Positions 19,065 to 27,413 of a stretch of DNA of 64,000 nucleotides are shown piece by piece. The position numbers and the translations under genes are program-made. The notes under the pieces are model-generated. The model was not told the origin of the DNA, did not search any database, and worked only from the letters and a program-made list of their open reading frames with translations. Numbering within the stretch: position 1 is the first letter of the stretch; each line of letters starts with the position of its first letter. Location: positions 1-64,000 of the forward strand of contig JADKJR010000013.1 in NCBI GenBank assembly GCA_016720925.1, written 5' to 3'. This DNA comes from Betaproteobacteria bacterium (GTDB lineage: Bacteria > Pseudomonadota > Gammaproteobacteria > Burkholderiales > Usitatibacteraceae).

Positions 19065-20429
19065 GTGCAAAAGACAAACATTGTTCTGGTTTTGGCGGAT
19101 AACCTCGGATGGGGCGAGCTCGGCTGTTATGGTGGCGGGGCCATACGGGGCGCTCCCACGCCCCGTATTGATGCATTGGCCGGCGAAGGCATCCGCCTTC
19201 TCAACTTCAACGTTGAGAGTGATTGCGTGCCGACACGCTCGGCGCTCATGACCGGCCGTCACCCGATCCGCACGGGTGCGCTGCAGTCGGTGCCCGCCGG
19301 CCTGCCGCAGGGTCTTGTGCCATGGGAGATCACGATTGCCGAGTTACTATCCGGCGCCGGCTATGCGACCGCCATGTACGGCAAGTGGCATCTGGGGGAC
19401 AAGGAAGGGCGCTATCCCAAGGACAAAGGCTTCGACGAGTGGTATGGCATCCCCCGCACCACCAACGAGAGCATGTTCATGGAGTCCGTCGGATTCGATC
19501 CGACTGTGGTTGATATTCCCCATGTGATGGAAGGCGTCAAGGGTAGTCGTGCCGAGAAGCGTGAGGTCTACGACCTTGAAATGCGCCGGCGCATCGACGA
19601 GGAATTGACACGCCGTAGTTGCGCGTTCATTCAGCGGCAGGCGGTGGCCGGGAATCCGTTTTTTCTTTATGTGCCGCTGACACAATTGCATTTTCCGACG
19701 ATTCCGCATCGGTCCTTCGAAGGGACCTCCAGGAAAGGCGACTTTGCCGACTCGCTCATTGAACTGGATGCCCGGGTCGGGGAAATACTCGATGCGGTGG
19801 ACGCGTCAGGCCTTCGCGAGAACACGCTCTTCATCTTTGGCAGCGACAACGGCCCGGAATACCGTCGGCCGTGGCGCGGCAGTGCCGGGATGTGGACCGG
19901 TACCTACCATACCGCCATGGAAGGCGCGCTGCGCGTCCCGTTCATTGCGCGCTGGCCGGGACACATAAAGCCCGGCGGTGTCACGAACGAGATCGTGCAT
20001 GTCGTGGACTTGTTTCCGAGCCTGGCGGCGGTTGCAGGCGCCAATATGCCAACGGACAGACCCATCGATGGCGTCAACCAACTGCCATTTCTCAGTGGCA
20101 AGACTGAAAAGTCCGCACGTGAAGGATTCGTCTACTTCATCAAAAACGAAATGCGGGCCGCCAAGTGGCGAGACTGGAAGATGCACTTTGTCTGGGAGGT
20201 CGAGCCCAATGCAGGCGCCAACCACCTCGAAACGCCCTATCTATTCAACCTTGTCCAAGACCCGAAAGAGGAATCCGACGTGAACAGCACCCAAGGCTGG
20301 GTGCGCGGCCCGATCAGAAAGATGATTGATGCATTCCAGAGATCGCTAAGAGAAGCGCCGCCAATTCCTCCGGGGGCACCGGACGAATTTGTTCCGGCGG
20401 CATACCCGTCAAAACCTCATTGCAATTGA
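19065..20429 (+). CDS. arylsulfatase-like sulfatase (type I, formylglycine)
   Basis: Hydrolyses sulfate esters. The start is GTG at 19065, supported by AAAGGGA at 19054-19060; an upstream GTG at 19026 overlaps the Bug stop but has no ribosome site. The 454-residue protein opens with NIVLVLADNLGWGELGCYGG (metal-binding Asp12; Asn13 replaces the second Asp of the usual D-D pair) and has the maturation motif C54-V-P-T-R with ALMTGRHP following. This Cys would become formylglycine. Thr stands where many family members have Ser. GKWHLGD and FGSDNGPEYR supply further active-site residues. There is no signal peptide in the chosen start, so it may be cytoplasmic. The second gene of the Bug-sulfatase-lipoprotein operon. 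Confidence 0.9.
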   Translation: MQKTNIVLVLADNLGWGELGCYGGGAIRGAPTPRIDALAGEGIRLLNFNVESDCVPTRSALMTGRHPIRTGALQSVPAGLPQGLVPWEITIAELLSGAGYATAMYGKWHLGDKEGRYPKDKGFDEWYGIPRTTNESMFMESVGFDPTVVDIPHVMEGVKGSRAEKREVYDLEMRRRIDEELTRRSCAFIQRQAVAGNPFFLYVPLTQLHFPTIPHRSFEGTSRKGDFADSLIELDARVGEILDAVDASGLRENTLFIFGSDNGPEYRRPWRGSAGMWTGTYHTAMEGALRVPFIARWPGHIKPGGVTNEIVHVVDLFPSLAAVAGANMPTDRPIDGVNQLPFLSGKTEKSAREGFVYFIKNEMRAAKWRDWKMHFVWEVEPNAGANHLETPYLFNLVQDPKEESDVNSTQGWVRGPIRKMIDAFQRSLREAPPIPPGAPDEFVPAAYPSKPHCN

Positions 20430-20462
20430 TTACCTTCTTGTCGCAAAACAATGGAGGTTTCC

Positions 20463-20903
20463 ATGATCAATATGACGGCCGCAATAGCTGCCACACTGGC
20501 AGCCCTCATTTTTTCAGGATGTACGACATTGCCGTCCGATCGCCAGATCGCAGCAACCGATGAAGAGCACCTTCTTGCCCTCGAACGCGAATGGGTGGAG
20601 GCTGAAGTCAAACACGACCGCCAGGCGCTTGAGCGCATTCTCGACGAGAGATTGGTTGTTGTTTATGCGTCGGGAAAGACATCGGACCGCACGGATTTCA
20701 TCAAGATGATTCTCTCCAAGCCGATTGCGCCGTACAAAGTCATCAATGACATGGTGCGTGTGTTCGGCGACACCGCGGTGGTCGTCGATCGCTTTGGCCC
20801 CGGGCTCGCAACCAAAGTAACGTGGGTGGCCATCAAGCGCGATGGGCGCTGGCGGGTGATTTCCGAAACGTTTTCCAGGGTGGCAGAAGCAGGAATGAAA
20901 TGA
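20463..20903 (+). CDS. NTF2-like (DUF4440) lipoprotein
   Basis: A 146-residue protein with a lipoprotein signal: MINMTAAIAATLAALIFSGC, lipobox F-S-G-C (Cys20), so probably outer-membrane anchored. The rest is a SnoaL/NTF2-like alpha+beta barrel (HLLALEREWVEAEVKHDRQA, then VVVYASGKTSDRTDFIK, and a C-terminal strand WVAIKRDGRWRVISE). I took ATG at 20463 because GGAGG sits 5 bases upstream; the earlier in-frame ATG at 20451 overlaps that site. It follows the sulfatase by 33 bases. Its catalytic role, if any, is unknown. Confidence 0.85.
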   Translation: MINMTAAIAATLAALIFSGCTTLPSDRQIAATDEEHLLALEREWVEAEVKHDRQALERILDERLVVVYASGKTSDRTDFIKMILSKPIAPYKVINDMVRVFGDTAVVVDRFGPGLATKVTWVAIKRDGRWRVISETFSRVAEAGMK

Positions 20904-20933
20904 ACTAAGCAGACACTGAATGACAAATTAAGA

Positions 20934-20996
20934 AATTAAAGGGGTCGGCGTGATTTGTTTTTGACGTACGAACGCAACAATCACGCTGCCCCCTTT
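20934..20996. repeat. GGGGTC-type inverted repeat, copy 3
   Basis: AAAGGGGTCGGCGTGATTTG followed by TTTTTGACGTACGAACG and then CAATCACGCTGCCCCC. It lies just after the NTF2-like gene. Confidence 0.7.
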
Positions 20997-21018
20997 CCTC
21001 CCCAGAATCCACACCCCG

Positions 21019-21085
21019 CCGATTTACTCGCGCGCCTCTTCAGCCATTTTTGGCCGGGACGCCGCACCAGTGCTAGAGTTCACGA
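21019..21085. repeat. dispersed palindromic repeat, copy 3
   Basis: Left arm CGCGCGCCTCTTCAGCC, centre CATTTTTGGCC, right arm GCCGCACCAGTGCTAGAGTT. It is adjacent to a GGGGTC-type repeat. Confidence 0.65.
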
Positions 21086-21223
21086 ATAGGAACTCAACGT
21101 TCGTACGAGGCTTGAAAAAAATAGGGCCAACGCTCGCAACACAGCAATGCGACATTGAAAGAGCCCACGTTCGCACGAGTTATTCCTCATTTATTCCTTT
21201 TGGTCCCGTAAATATCCTGAGCC

Positions 21224-21916
21224 ATGAGCACCCTGTTGCGGCAAACGAAGGTTGGAAAGCTCGATGCCGAAACCGGCAGCCGTCTCGACCATGACGGTTA
21301 TCTTCTCCTGCGCGGAGCCATTCCGGCGGACTGGCTCCCGACGCTGCGTGCCGCATTCGAGGCGGGCGAGCTGGCATCCGATCGATGGCCGGTTCCGCGC
21401 GGCCACGATTGGCGACACGCCTTGCTCGACCTCGATCCCGTGGTGCAGCTGGTCTGCCGACTGCCTGCGCTGCTAGCCGCCGCGCACCATGTGCTCCGTG
21501 GGCCGTTCTTCCTTTCCCAAGTCGAGGGCCGCGAGCCCCGCCCCGGTGGCGGTGCGCAACAACTGCATCGCGACGGCCCCGGGTCCAACGAGACGCAGAC
21601 GGTCTCCGTGCTGGCCTTCCTCGACCCGTTCGGACCCGATAACGGCGCTACGCGCGTGGCGCCTGGCACGCATCTCGGCGAGGGGCTTGCGGCGGCGGCC
21701 CCGGCCCAACCGCAGGCCTTCGTGACTAGCGGAGACGCTGGCGACGTTTTGCTGTTCGGCTCCACCCTGCTGCACGGTGCCACCCGCAATGAGACCGGCG
21801 CCCCGCGCCGCTCGCTGCTCTTTTGCTATGCGATCGAGGCCCTGCGCGAGAGCTACGACAAGACCCGCGCCATGCGGGCCGTGCGCATGGACACCGATGA
21901 GGGGTTTGATGCATAG
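21224..21916 (+). CDS. phytanoyl-CoA dioxygenase (PhyH) family Fe(II)/2-oxoglutarate oxygenase
   Basis: A 230-residue single-domain oxygenase. The facial triad is visible: H-x-D in [11 protein letters not shown] and a distal His in LLHGATRN, with an Arg just after (RRSLLF) that would bind 2-oxoglutarate. The N-terminus reads [18 protein letters not shown], the usual PhyH opening. The protein is soluble and stands alone between repeat elements, so the substrate cannot be inferred. Confidence 0.85.
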   Translation: MSTLLRQTKVGKLDAETGSRLDHDGYLLLRGAIPADWLPTLRAAFEAGELASDRWPVPRGHDWRHALLDLDPVVQLVCRLPALLAAAHHVLRGPFFLSQVEGREPRPGGGAQQLHRDGPGSNETQTVSVLAFLDPFGPDNGATRVAPGTHLGEGLAAAAPAQPQAFVTSGDAGDVLLFGSTLLHGATRNETGAPRRSLLFCYAIEALRESYDKTRAMRAVRMDTDEGFDA

Positions 21917-21984
21917 CAAATAAGTGCAGCAAATAAATGGCAACAAATAAATGGGGTCACCATTTACCTCGGAGTTGCCATCGT

Positions 21985-22052
21985 AAAACGCCATTTGGCG
22001 CGCCGCTCCAGCCCCTTTTGCCCCGAACGCCTCGCCAGCGCTAGAGGTTGAG
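21985..22052. repeat. dispersed palindromic repeat, copy 4
   Basis: AAACGCCATTTGGCGCGCCG, centre CAGCCCCTTTTGCCCC, right arm CCTCGCCAGCGCTAGAGGTT. A short AAATGGGGTCACCATTT palindrome lies just upstream at about 21949-21965. Confidence 0.65.
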
Positions 22053-22188
22053 TATTCTCCACGACAACAGCGCCGCCAATGGTCGTGAATCAACGGGACC
22101 GGGCTCGCATTTCCTCGCGGGCTGTACATATCGATCCTGCCCCGTTAACTCTTACGGCATTGCAGCCACGCAGTAATCGGGTGGATCG

Positions 22189-22689
22189 TCAGCGCTTCGG
22201 GCTGGGAACGTGCTGGTCGAACAGGAGCGTGTTGCCGTCGGGGTCGGTGACTTTGAAGTACGCAGGCCCCTCGGTCTTCTCGTCCGCCTCGGGCACAATC
22301 GTGAGCCCACGCGCCTTCAAGGTGCGCTGCAGCTCGCGCACATCCTGGAAGTCTTTCAGGGACTCCTTGTCCTTGTTCCACCCCGGGTTGAACGTCATGA
22401 TGTTCTTGTCGAACATCCCCTGGAACAGCCCGATCCTCGCGTTCCCGCTCTGGAGGACGATCCAATTCTGTTCGAGCTTGCCGGCGACCACCTTGAAGTC
22501 GAGCTTCTCGTAGAAGGCCTTGGAGGCCTTGATGTCCTTGACGTTGAGGCTGACGGAAAAATTGCCGAGGTCCATGGTCTTCTTCTCGCTGGGCGGGGCG
22601 GATGGCGCCGCAGTCGTACCGGCCGTAGCGATGATAGCGATCAAGGCCAGCGCACCGGCGAGCATGCTGGTGAAAGTGAGTGTTTTCAT
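22189..22689 (-). CDS. exported VOC (glyoxalase/bleomycin-resistance fold) protein
   Basis: A 166-residue protein with AAGGAG 8 bases before ATG at 22689 and a clear signal peptide (LTFTSMLAGALALIAIIATA, cut around residue 27). The mature part is a single VOC module: LGNFSVSLNVKDIKASKAFY, then NARIGLFQGMFDKNIMTFNP and YFKVTDPDGNTLLFDQH. Most VOC proteins are cytoplasmic, so export is the notable point. No substrate can be assigned. It may be a distant periplasmic lactoylglutathione-lyase-like protein. Confidence 0.85.
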   Translation of the reverse strand: MKTLTFTSMLAGALALIAIIATAGTTAAPSAPPSEKKTMDLGNFSVSLNVKDIKASKAFYEKLDFKVVAGKLEQNWIVLQSGNARIGLFQGMFDKNIMTFNPGWNKDKESLKDFQDVRELQRTLKARGLTIVPEADEKTEGPAYFKVTDPDGNTLLFDQHVPSPKR

Positions 22690-22852
22690 GTGAATTCTCC
22701 TTGGGGCGAGAGTCAGCCACATGGGACGGCGACTCGAACTCGCGTGGGTGCTAGCATGCCCGAAAACCGCAAAGTGAACTTGCCAATCAATGGGCCGCCA
22801 TTTCGCGCGCCTCCCCGGCCTCCTCTTGCCAGGTGTGCCGCTGCAACGATGG

Positions 22853-25741
22853 CTATGGCAGTGTCGTTCCCGATCTTGCCTTCACGGCCGCAATATCCGC
22901 AGCGCTGATGATGCCGGTTCTATTCACATCAAACATGAAATTGGATAGTGAGCTCGACTCACCGGCACGCGCTTTTATGGCTGTGATGTCATTGGCATCA
23001 ACCGAACGTGAACTGTTGAAATCGCCCAGCATGAAACCCATCGAAAGCGCCACCGTTGCAAAGCCGTTGATGCCGGTCAGTGTGACGGTAATGCGCTGGC
23101 GATCGGGAATTTTGCCGAGGTTGACGACGACGACGGCACCAGAAGCCGTAGCGGCTGCGTCGGTCAGCTTCGCATCGTTTGCATCCACCACGACCGCCAC
23201 CGGATCGACTGAGGTGATGGGAGAGGCAAACTGGAAAATCAAATTGAACCCATTCGCGCTGGACCGTGGTTCAACGGTGATGGCGCCTTTGATGGACTGC
23301 AGGTAGTCAATGGGCAGGTTGTAAAAAATGCCATTTTGAACTTGCTGCGATACCACTGACACCAAAGCCGGAGGCGGCGGGGACGTGACAGTCGACGTCA
23401 CCGATGAGCTGTTGTTATTGGTCACCAACTCGCCGCCGCCGGACACGGTGGCGGTATTGGTGATCGAAGCCGGTGCATTGGCGGCAATATTGACCGTTAG
23501 CGTAACCATCGGTGCCGACGCGCCGGACGGGATGGCGGTGTTGCGCGAACAACTCAACACGGTGCCCGTGCTGGGCCCGCAATCCCAGCCACCGCTAACG
23601 GCGATGGCGGTGGTGGTCAGGCCGGCCGGCAGGTTATCGCTGATGGTGTAGCCCGCACTTGTGGCGCCATTGCCAATGTTGTTAACAGTGAGCGTGTAAA
23701 TGGCGGTGCCGCCGCGTTGAAAAGCGCTGCTGGTGGCCTTGGTGATCGTCAGGTCCGGGGCGACCACGGTGACCGATACCGTGTTCGAGGCGCTGTTGTT
23801 GTTCGTCACGGTCTCGCCGCCGCCGGAAACGCTTGCCGTATTGGTGATGGAGGCGGGAGCATTGGCGGCGATACTGACATTGAGCGTAATCAGCGGGGCC
23901 GAAACACCTGCGGGAATGGTCGTGCTTCGGGTACAACTCGCCACCGTGCTTGTGGAGGCGGCACAATCCCATCCAGTACCGAATGTTATTGTGGCCAGTG
24001 TCAAGCCGGTCGGCAAGGTGTCGGTTACCGTGTAAGCACCATTGGTGACCAGCGTACCAATATTGTTAACGATGAGCGTGTAACTGGCCGTGCCGCCCTG
24101 CGCAAAAGAGCTTGGTGTGGTCTTGGAGATCGTCAAATCAGGCGCAGCGGCACCCACGCTGATGAATGCGGTACCTGCGTTGTTGTTGGTCACCACCTCG
24201 CCGCCACCCGCAACGTTTGCCGTATTGGTGATGGAAGCTGCTGCATTCGATGCGATATTGGCGGCAAGTGTAATGACCGAGTTCGTGCCCGCCGCGATGG
24301 GCGTGGTTCGCGTACAGGAGACCGTCGTACCGGTCGTGCACGTCCAGTTTGAGCCGGTCGCGGACGTTACCGTAAGGCCCGTCGGAATCGTATCCGACAC
24401 GGTAATCGTTCCGGACGTCGGGCCATTGCCGCCGTTGGTGACGGTGAGCAGATAGGTCACCGTACCACTCCGTTGGAACGGCCCACCCTGTGCGACTTTT
24501 GTGATGGTCAGGTCCGGCGCGACGGCGGCAACGCTGATAATTGCACTTCCGGCGTTGTTGCCGGTATTTGATTCCCCCGGCGTAGTGACGTTCGCCGTAT
24601 TGGTGATGGAAGCTGCCGCATTTGATGCGATATTTGCAACCAGCGTGATGACCGAGTTTGTGCCGGCTGCAATGGGTGTGGTTCGCGTGCACGAAACCGT
24701 CGCGCCTGACGTGCACGTCCAGTTTGTGCCGGTTGCGGACGTTACCGTAAGGCCAGTCGGAATCGTATCTGTCACGGTGATGGTTCCGGTGGTGGGACCG
24801 TTGCCGCCGTTGGTGACGGTGAGCAGATAGGAGACGGTTCCGCCTTGCTGGAACGGTGTCCCTTGCGCAACCTTGGTGATGGTCAGATCAGGTGCGACGG
24901 CGGCAACGCTGATGACTGAACTCCCTGCGTTGTTGGCATTGTTGGACTCACCCGTTGTGGTGACATTCGCGGTATTGGTGATGGTGGCTGCCGCATTTGA
25001 AGCGATATTTGCAACCAGCGTGATGACCGAGTTTGTGCCGGCTGCAATGGGTGTGGTTCGCGTACAGGAAACCGGTTGGGCATTGGTGCAATTCCAATTG
25101 GTGCCGGAGACAGACGTTACCGTAAGGCCGGTCGGAATCGTATCCGACACGGCAATCGTTCCGGACGTCGGGCCATTGCCGCCGTTGGTGACGGTGAGCA
25201 GATAGGTCACCGTGCCGCCCTGTTGAAAGCCTGAACCCTGCGCTATTTTTGTGATTGTCAGGTCCGGTGCGACAGCGGTAACAGAAACGGTTGATGAGGC
25301 ACTATTGTTGTTGGTAACCGTCTCACCACCGCCAGAAACCGTTGCGGTATTGGTGATAGACGCAGGCGCATTGGCGGCGATATTCACTGTAACCGTAATG
25401 GCAGGTGCCGAGGCACCTGCGGCGAGGATGGCCGCGTTTGTACAGTTTAACAATGCAGATGTGGGGACTGTGCAAGACCACGGACTAAAGGTGCTGAACG
25501 ATGAAATGGTCAGACCGGTCGGCATCGTATCGGCAATGGAAAAGCTTGCCGTGGTTGCCGCGCCGCCGACATTGCTGGCGGTAAGCGTATAGCTGGCGGT
25601 CCCGCCCTGAACGAATGTGCTGGTCGTGGTCTTGGACAGGACCAGATCCTGTGCAACAGCCGGAAATGCCAGCGTGCAAAAGAGCGCCAGTCCGACGAAC
25701 AGACGCGTCACCAATGACCTCGCTCGCGAAAAGACGCTCAT
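22853..25741 (-). CDS. exported DUF11-repeat protein with C-terminal cohesin/dockerin-like module
   Basis: A 962-residue protein starting at ATG 25741 with CAGGAG 6 bases upstream. After the signal peptide (LFVGLALFCTLAFPAVA) come six DUF11 repeats of about 120-125 residues, each opening with a (A)PDLTITK-type strand and containing DTIPTGLTVTS and SITNTANV segments. Repeats 2 to 4 are nearly identical at the DNA level (period about 372-377 bp), which suggests recent duplication. The last 170 residues are the same module as inside the 1632-residue propeller protein: LPIDYLQSIKGAITVEPRSS, then two calcium-loop-like repeats GDFNSSRSVDANDITAIKAR and DVNRTGIISAADIAAVKARS. There is no sortase or PEP-CTERM tail. 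Likely cell surface or secreted; binding role inferred. Confidence 0.88.
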   Translation of the reverse strand: MSVFSRARSLVTRLFVGLALFCTLAFPAVAQDLVLSKTTTSTFVQGGTASYTLTASNVGGAATTASFSIADTMPTGLTISSFSTFSPWSCTVPTSALLNCTNAAILAAGASAPAITVTVNIAANAPASITNTATVSGGGETVTNNNSASSTVSVTAVAPDLTITKIAQGSGFQQGGTVTYLLTVTNGGNGPTSGTIAVSDTIPTGLTVTSVSGTNWNCTNAQPVSCTRTTPIAAGTNSVITLVANIASNAAATITNTANVTTTGESNNANNAGSSVISVAAVAPDLTITKVAQGTPFQQGGTVSYLLTVTNGGNGPTTGTITVTDTIPTGLTVTSATGTNWTCTSGATVSCTRTTPIAAGTNSVITLVANIASNAAASITNTANVTTPGESNTGNNAGSAIISVAAVAPDLTITKVAQGGPFQRSGTVTYLLTVTNGGNGPTSGTITVSDTIPTGLTVTSATGSNWTCTTGTTVSCTRTTPIAAGTNSVITLAANIASNAAASITNTANVAGGGEVVTNNNAGTAFISVGAAAPDLTISKTTPSSFAQGGTASYTLIVNNIGTLVTNGAYTVTDTLPTGLTLATITFGTGWDCAASTSTVASCTRSTTIPAGVSAPLITLNVSIAANAPASITNTASVSGGGETVTNNNSASNTVSVTVVAPDLTITKATSSAFQRGGTAIYTLTVNNIGNGATSAGYTISDNLPAGLTTTAIAVSGGWDCGPSTGTVLSCSRNTAIPSGASAPMVTLTVNIAANAPASITNTATVSGGGELVTNNNSSSVTSTVTSPPPPALVSVVSQQVQNGIFYNLPIDYLQSIKGAITVEPRSSANGFNLIFQFASPITSVDPVAVVVDANDAKLTDAAATASGAVVVVNLGKIPDRQRITVTLTGINGFATVALSMGFMLGDFNSSRSVDANDITAIKARAGESSSLSNFMFDVNRTGIISAADIAAVKARSGTTLP

Positions 25742-26050
25742 ATCAAACTCCTGATTGAACAATGCTTGAAACTGCCCGCTTCCATACCAGCCAGACGTTC
25801 ACACGCGGACTGTCAACCCTGACTCGCATGGATGTTGGCAGAATTGGATCTCTCGCCACGCTTCCTGTTTTGGCCGCGATTCGTGCGCAGTATGGCGTCG
25901 GCCTTCATTCTGCGCAACAAAGCGAACGAACGGAACAGACCACTATTATCTTTTCTGCAACAGACAATCGTGGTCTGTCCTCCAGCAATCCAAAGGGCGA
26001 TACCAAGTCGTCGCCGACCAAGCGGTCCGAAGACTTGGTAGCGGCTCAGG
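25742..26050. other. intergenic spacer with no supportable gene
   Basis: Short overlapping frames on both strands have no recognisable domain and no ribosome site. I see no gene here. The sigma-70 promoter of the DUF11 protein should lie near 25760-25800 but I cannot pick it with confidence. Confidence 0.4.
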
Positions 26051-26149
26051 TTATATCGGCGACTTTGCCCCAGCCCATTCGAGAGCCTCCTGCCTTTCGC
26101 CGAACGAACGCCCCTGCTCAGCGGCATGCGATGGTGTTTGTTCGCTCAT
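26051..26149 (-). CDS. possible 32-residue small protein
   Basis: ATG at 26149 is preceded by GGGAG with a good spacing and opens MSEQTPSHAAEQGRS then FGERQEALEWAGAKSPI before TAA. It lies 40 bases downstream of the VOC gene on the same strand. It is too short to recognise. It could equally be the 5' end of a truncated or frameshifted gene. Confidence 0.3.
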   Translation of the reverse strand: MSEQTPSHAAEQGRSFGERQEALEWAGAKSPI

Positions 26150-26188
26150 GTTTTTCTCCCGAAGTCTTCAGGGTCAACGTTTGAAGGG

Positions 26189-26563
26189 TCAGGCCCCGGA
26201 TTCGTGGCAAACCGCTTCGATGTTGTGTCCATCCGGACCAAGAACGAAAGCGGCATAGTAGTTTGCGTGGTAGTGCGGGCGGAGCCCTGGCGCACCATTG
26301 TCTTTGCCACCCGCTTCCAGCGCCGCACGATAGAAGGCGTCGACTTGGCTACGATTCCCGGCGACGAACGCCAGGTGAAGATGCGCCGGCTTCTCCCCGG
26401 TTTGATACAGACACAATGAAACACTACCCTTTGGTTGGCTAAGTTCGACACCGTTCGGCGGCCACTCCGTGACAGCCGTTACGCCGAGCGGTTCGAGGGC
26501 CTTGAGGAAAAACGCTTTGCTCGCTGCATAGTCGCTGACACCGAATTTCACGTGGTCAAACAT
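26189..26563 (-). CDS. VOC family protein
   Basis: A 124-residue cytoplasmic VOC-fold protein: MFDHVKFGVSDYAASKAFFL at the start, HLHLAFVAGNRSQVDAFYRA in the middle and YYAAFVLGPDGHNIEAVCHE at the end. The metal-site pattern H (residue 4), H (in HLHLAF) and E (in NIEAV) is present, so it is probably a metal-dependent lyase or oxygenase-like protein, of unknown substrate. Confidence 0.85.
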   Translation of the reverse strand: MFDHVKFGVSDYAASKAFFLKALEPLGVTAVTEWPPNGVELSQPKGSVSLCLYQTGEKPAHLHLAFVAGNRSQVDAFYRAALEAGGKDNGAPGLRPHYHANYYAAFVLGPDGHNIEAVCHESGA

Positions 26564-26784
26564 GCGTTCTCCTGAAGGGTGTGGTCCTGCGCGAGACCTA
26601 ATCGTTGTTTTCAGTCGGCTGTTGTCGTGCCGGTGTTAACTGCTAATTGAGTTCCAAGGGGTCCGCGTGGATCGTTTTTGAACTGCTCGATTTTTTCAAA
26701 AAAATTCACCTTGAGCGCCTTTAGTTCGTCTACAGTGCCGTTCGTTGAACTATTCCAACCGCTCGATTTTAGAGGAGAAGCAAC

Positions 26785-27177
26785 ATGGACCGATTCACCG
26801 GTGGTTGCCTGTGCGGCAACGTCCGACTCGTCGCGTTGGGACGCCCATACCGGGTCGGCCTTTGCCACTGTCTCAACTGCCGCAAGCATCATGGGGCTCT
26901 GTTTCACGCTTCCGCCGTGTTCCCTCATGATGCGGTGACAATCGAAGGCGAAACTTGTGACTTCGCCGGTCGGTTTTTCTGTCCCCGCTGTGGCTCGCCT
27001 GTTTTCTCACGCACCGCAGACGAAATTGAAGTGAACCTGGGATCACTGGATGCCCCTGACCAACTGAGGCCCACCTACGAACTCTGGACCGTCCGTCGCG
27101 AGTCATGGTTGCCGCCGTTTCCGCTCACGAGGCGATACGAGCGCGATCGTGAGGCAAAGGGTCGATTTGAGGAGTAG
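26785..27177 (+). CDS. GFA (glutathione-dependent formaldehyde-activating/CENP-V) family protein
   Basis: A 130-residue zinc protein preceded by GAGGAG. It has the family ligands in order: GGCLCGNVRL, CHCLNCRK and FFCPRCGSPVFSR. Family members bind two zinc ions; some act on S-hydroxymethylglutathione but most have no proven activity. The gene is isolated, divergent from the VOC gene, with a 220-base intergenic region that should hold both promoters. Confidence 0.9.
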   Translation: MDRFTGGCLCGNVRLVALGRPYRVGLCHCLNCRKHHGALFHASAVFPHDAVTIEGETCDFAGRFFCPRCGSPVFSRTADEIEVNLGSLDAPDQLRPTYELWTVRRESWLPPFPLTRRYERDREAKGRFEE

Positions 27178-27277
27178 GTCGTATGAGCGGTGCGAAGGCG
27201 CCGTTACGAGGTAACGAGAAGGGTGAATCAATAAACGAATGGGACACCATTTTCCCCGCAGCAGTCCGCATTGCAGA

Positions 27278-27340
27278 TCGCCATTTGACGGGCGTTTCCA
27301 GCCATTATCGGCCTGGAAGCCTCGCCAGTGCTAGCATTGT
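27278..27340. repeat. dispersed palindromic repeat, copy 5
   Basis: GATCGCCATTTGACGGGCGT, centre CCAGCCATTATCGGCCTGG, right arm CCTCGCCAGTGCTAGCATTG. It lies between the converging GFA and esterase genes. Confidence 0.65.
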
Positions 27341-27413
27341 TGCCACGCTTATTCCGACGCGACCAGTGCCGGTGCCATAGACGCAAGGACAATGGACACG
27401 GCACCGAAACGTT

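Noticed and set aside
22833..25592. A chain of plus-strand frames opposite the DUF11 protein
   Set aside because: They repeat with the same 370-base period because they mirror the repeat protein; none has a start site or a domain.
25762..26184. 140-codon frame after the DUF11 gene
   Set aside because: It is atypical in composition, lacks a ribosome site and a domain, and overlaps another short frame on the other strand.
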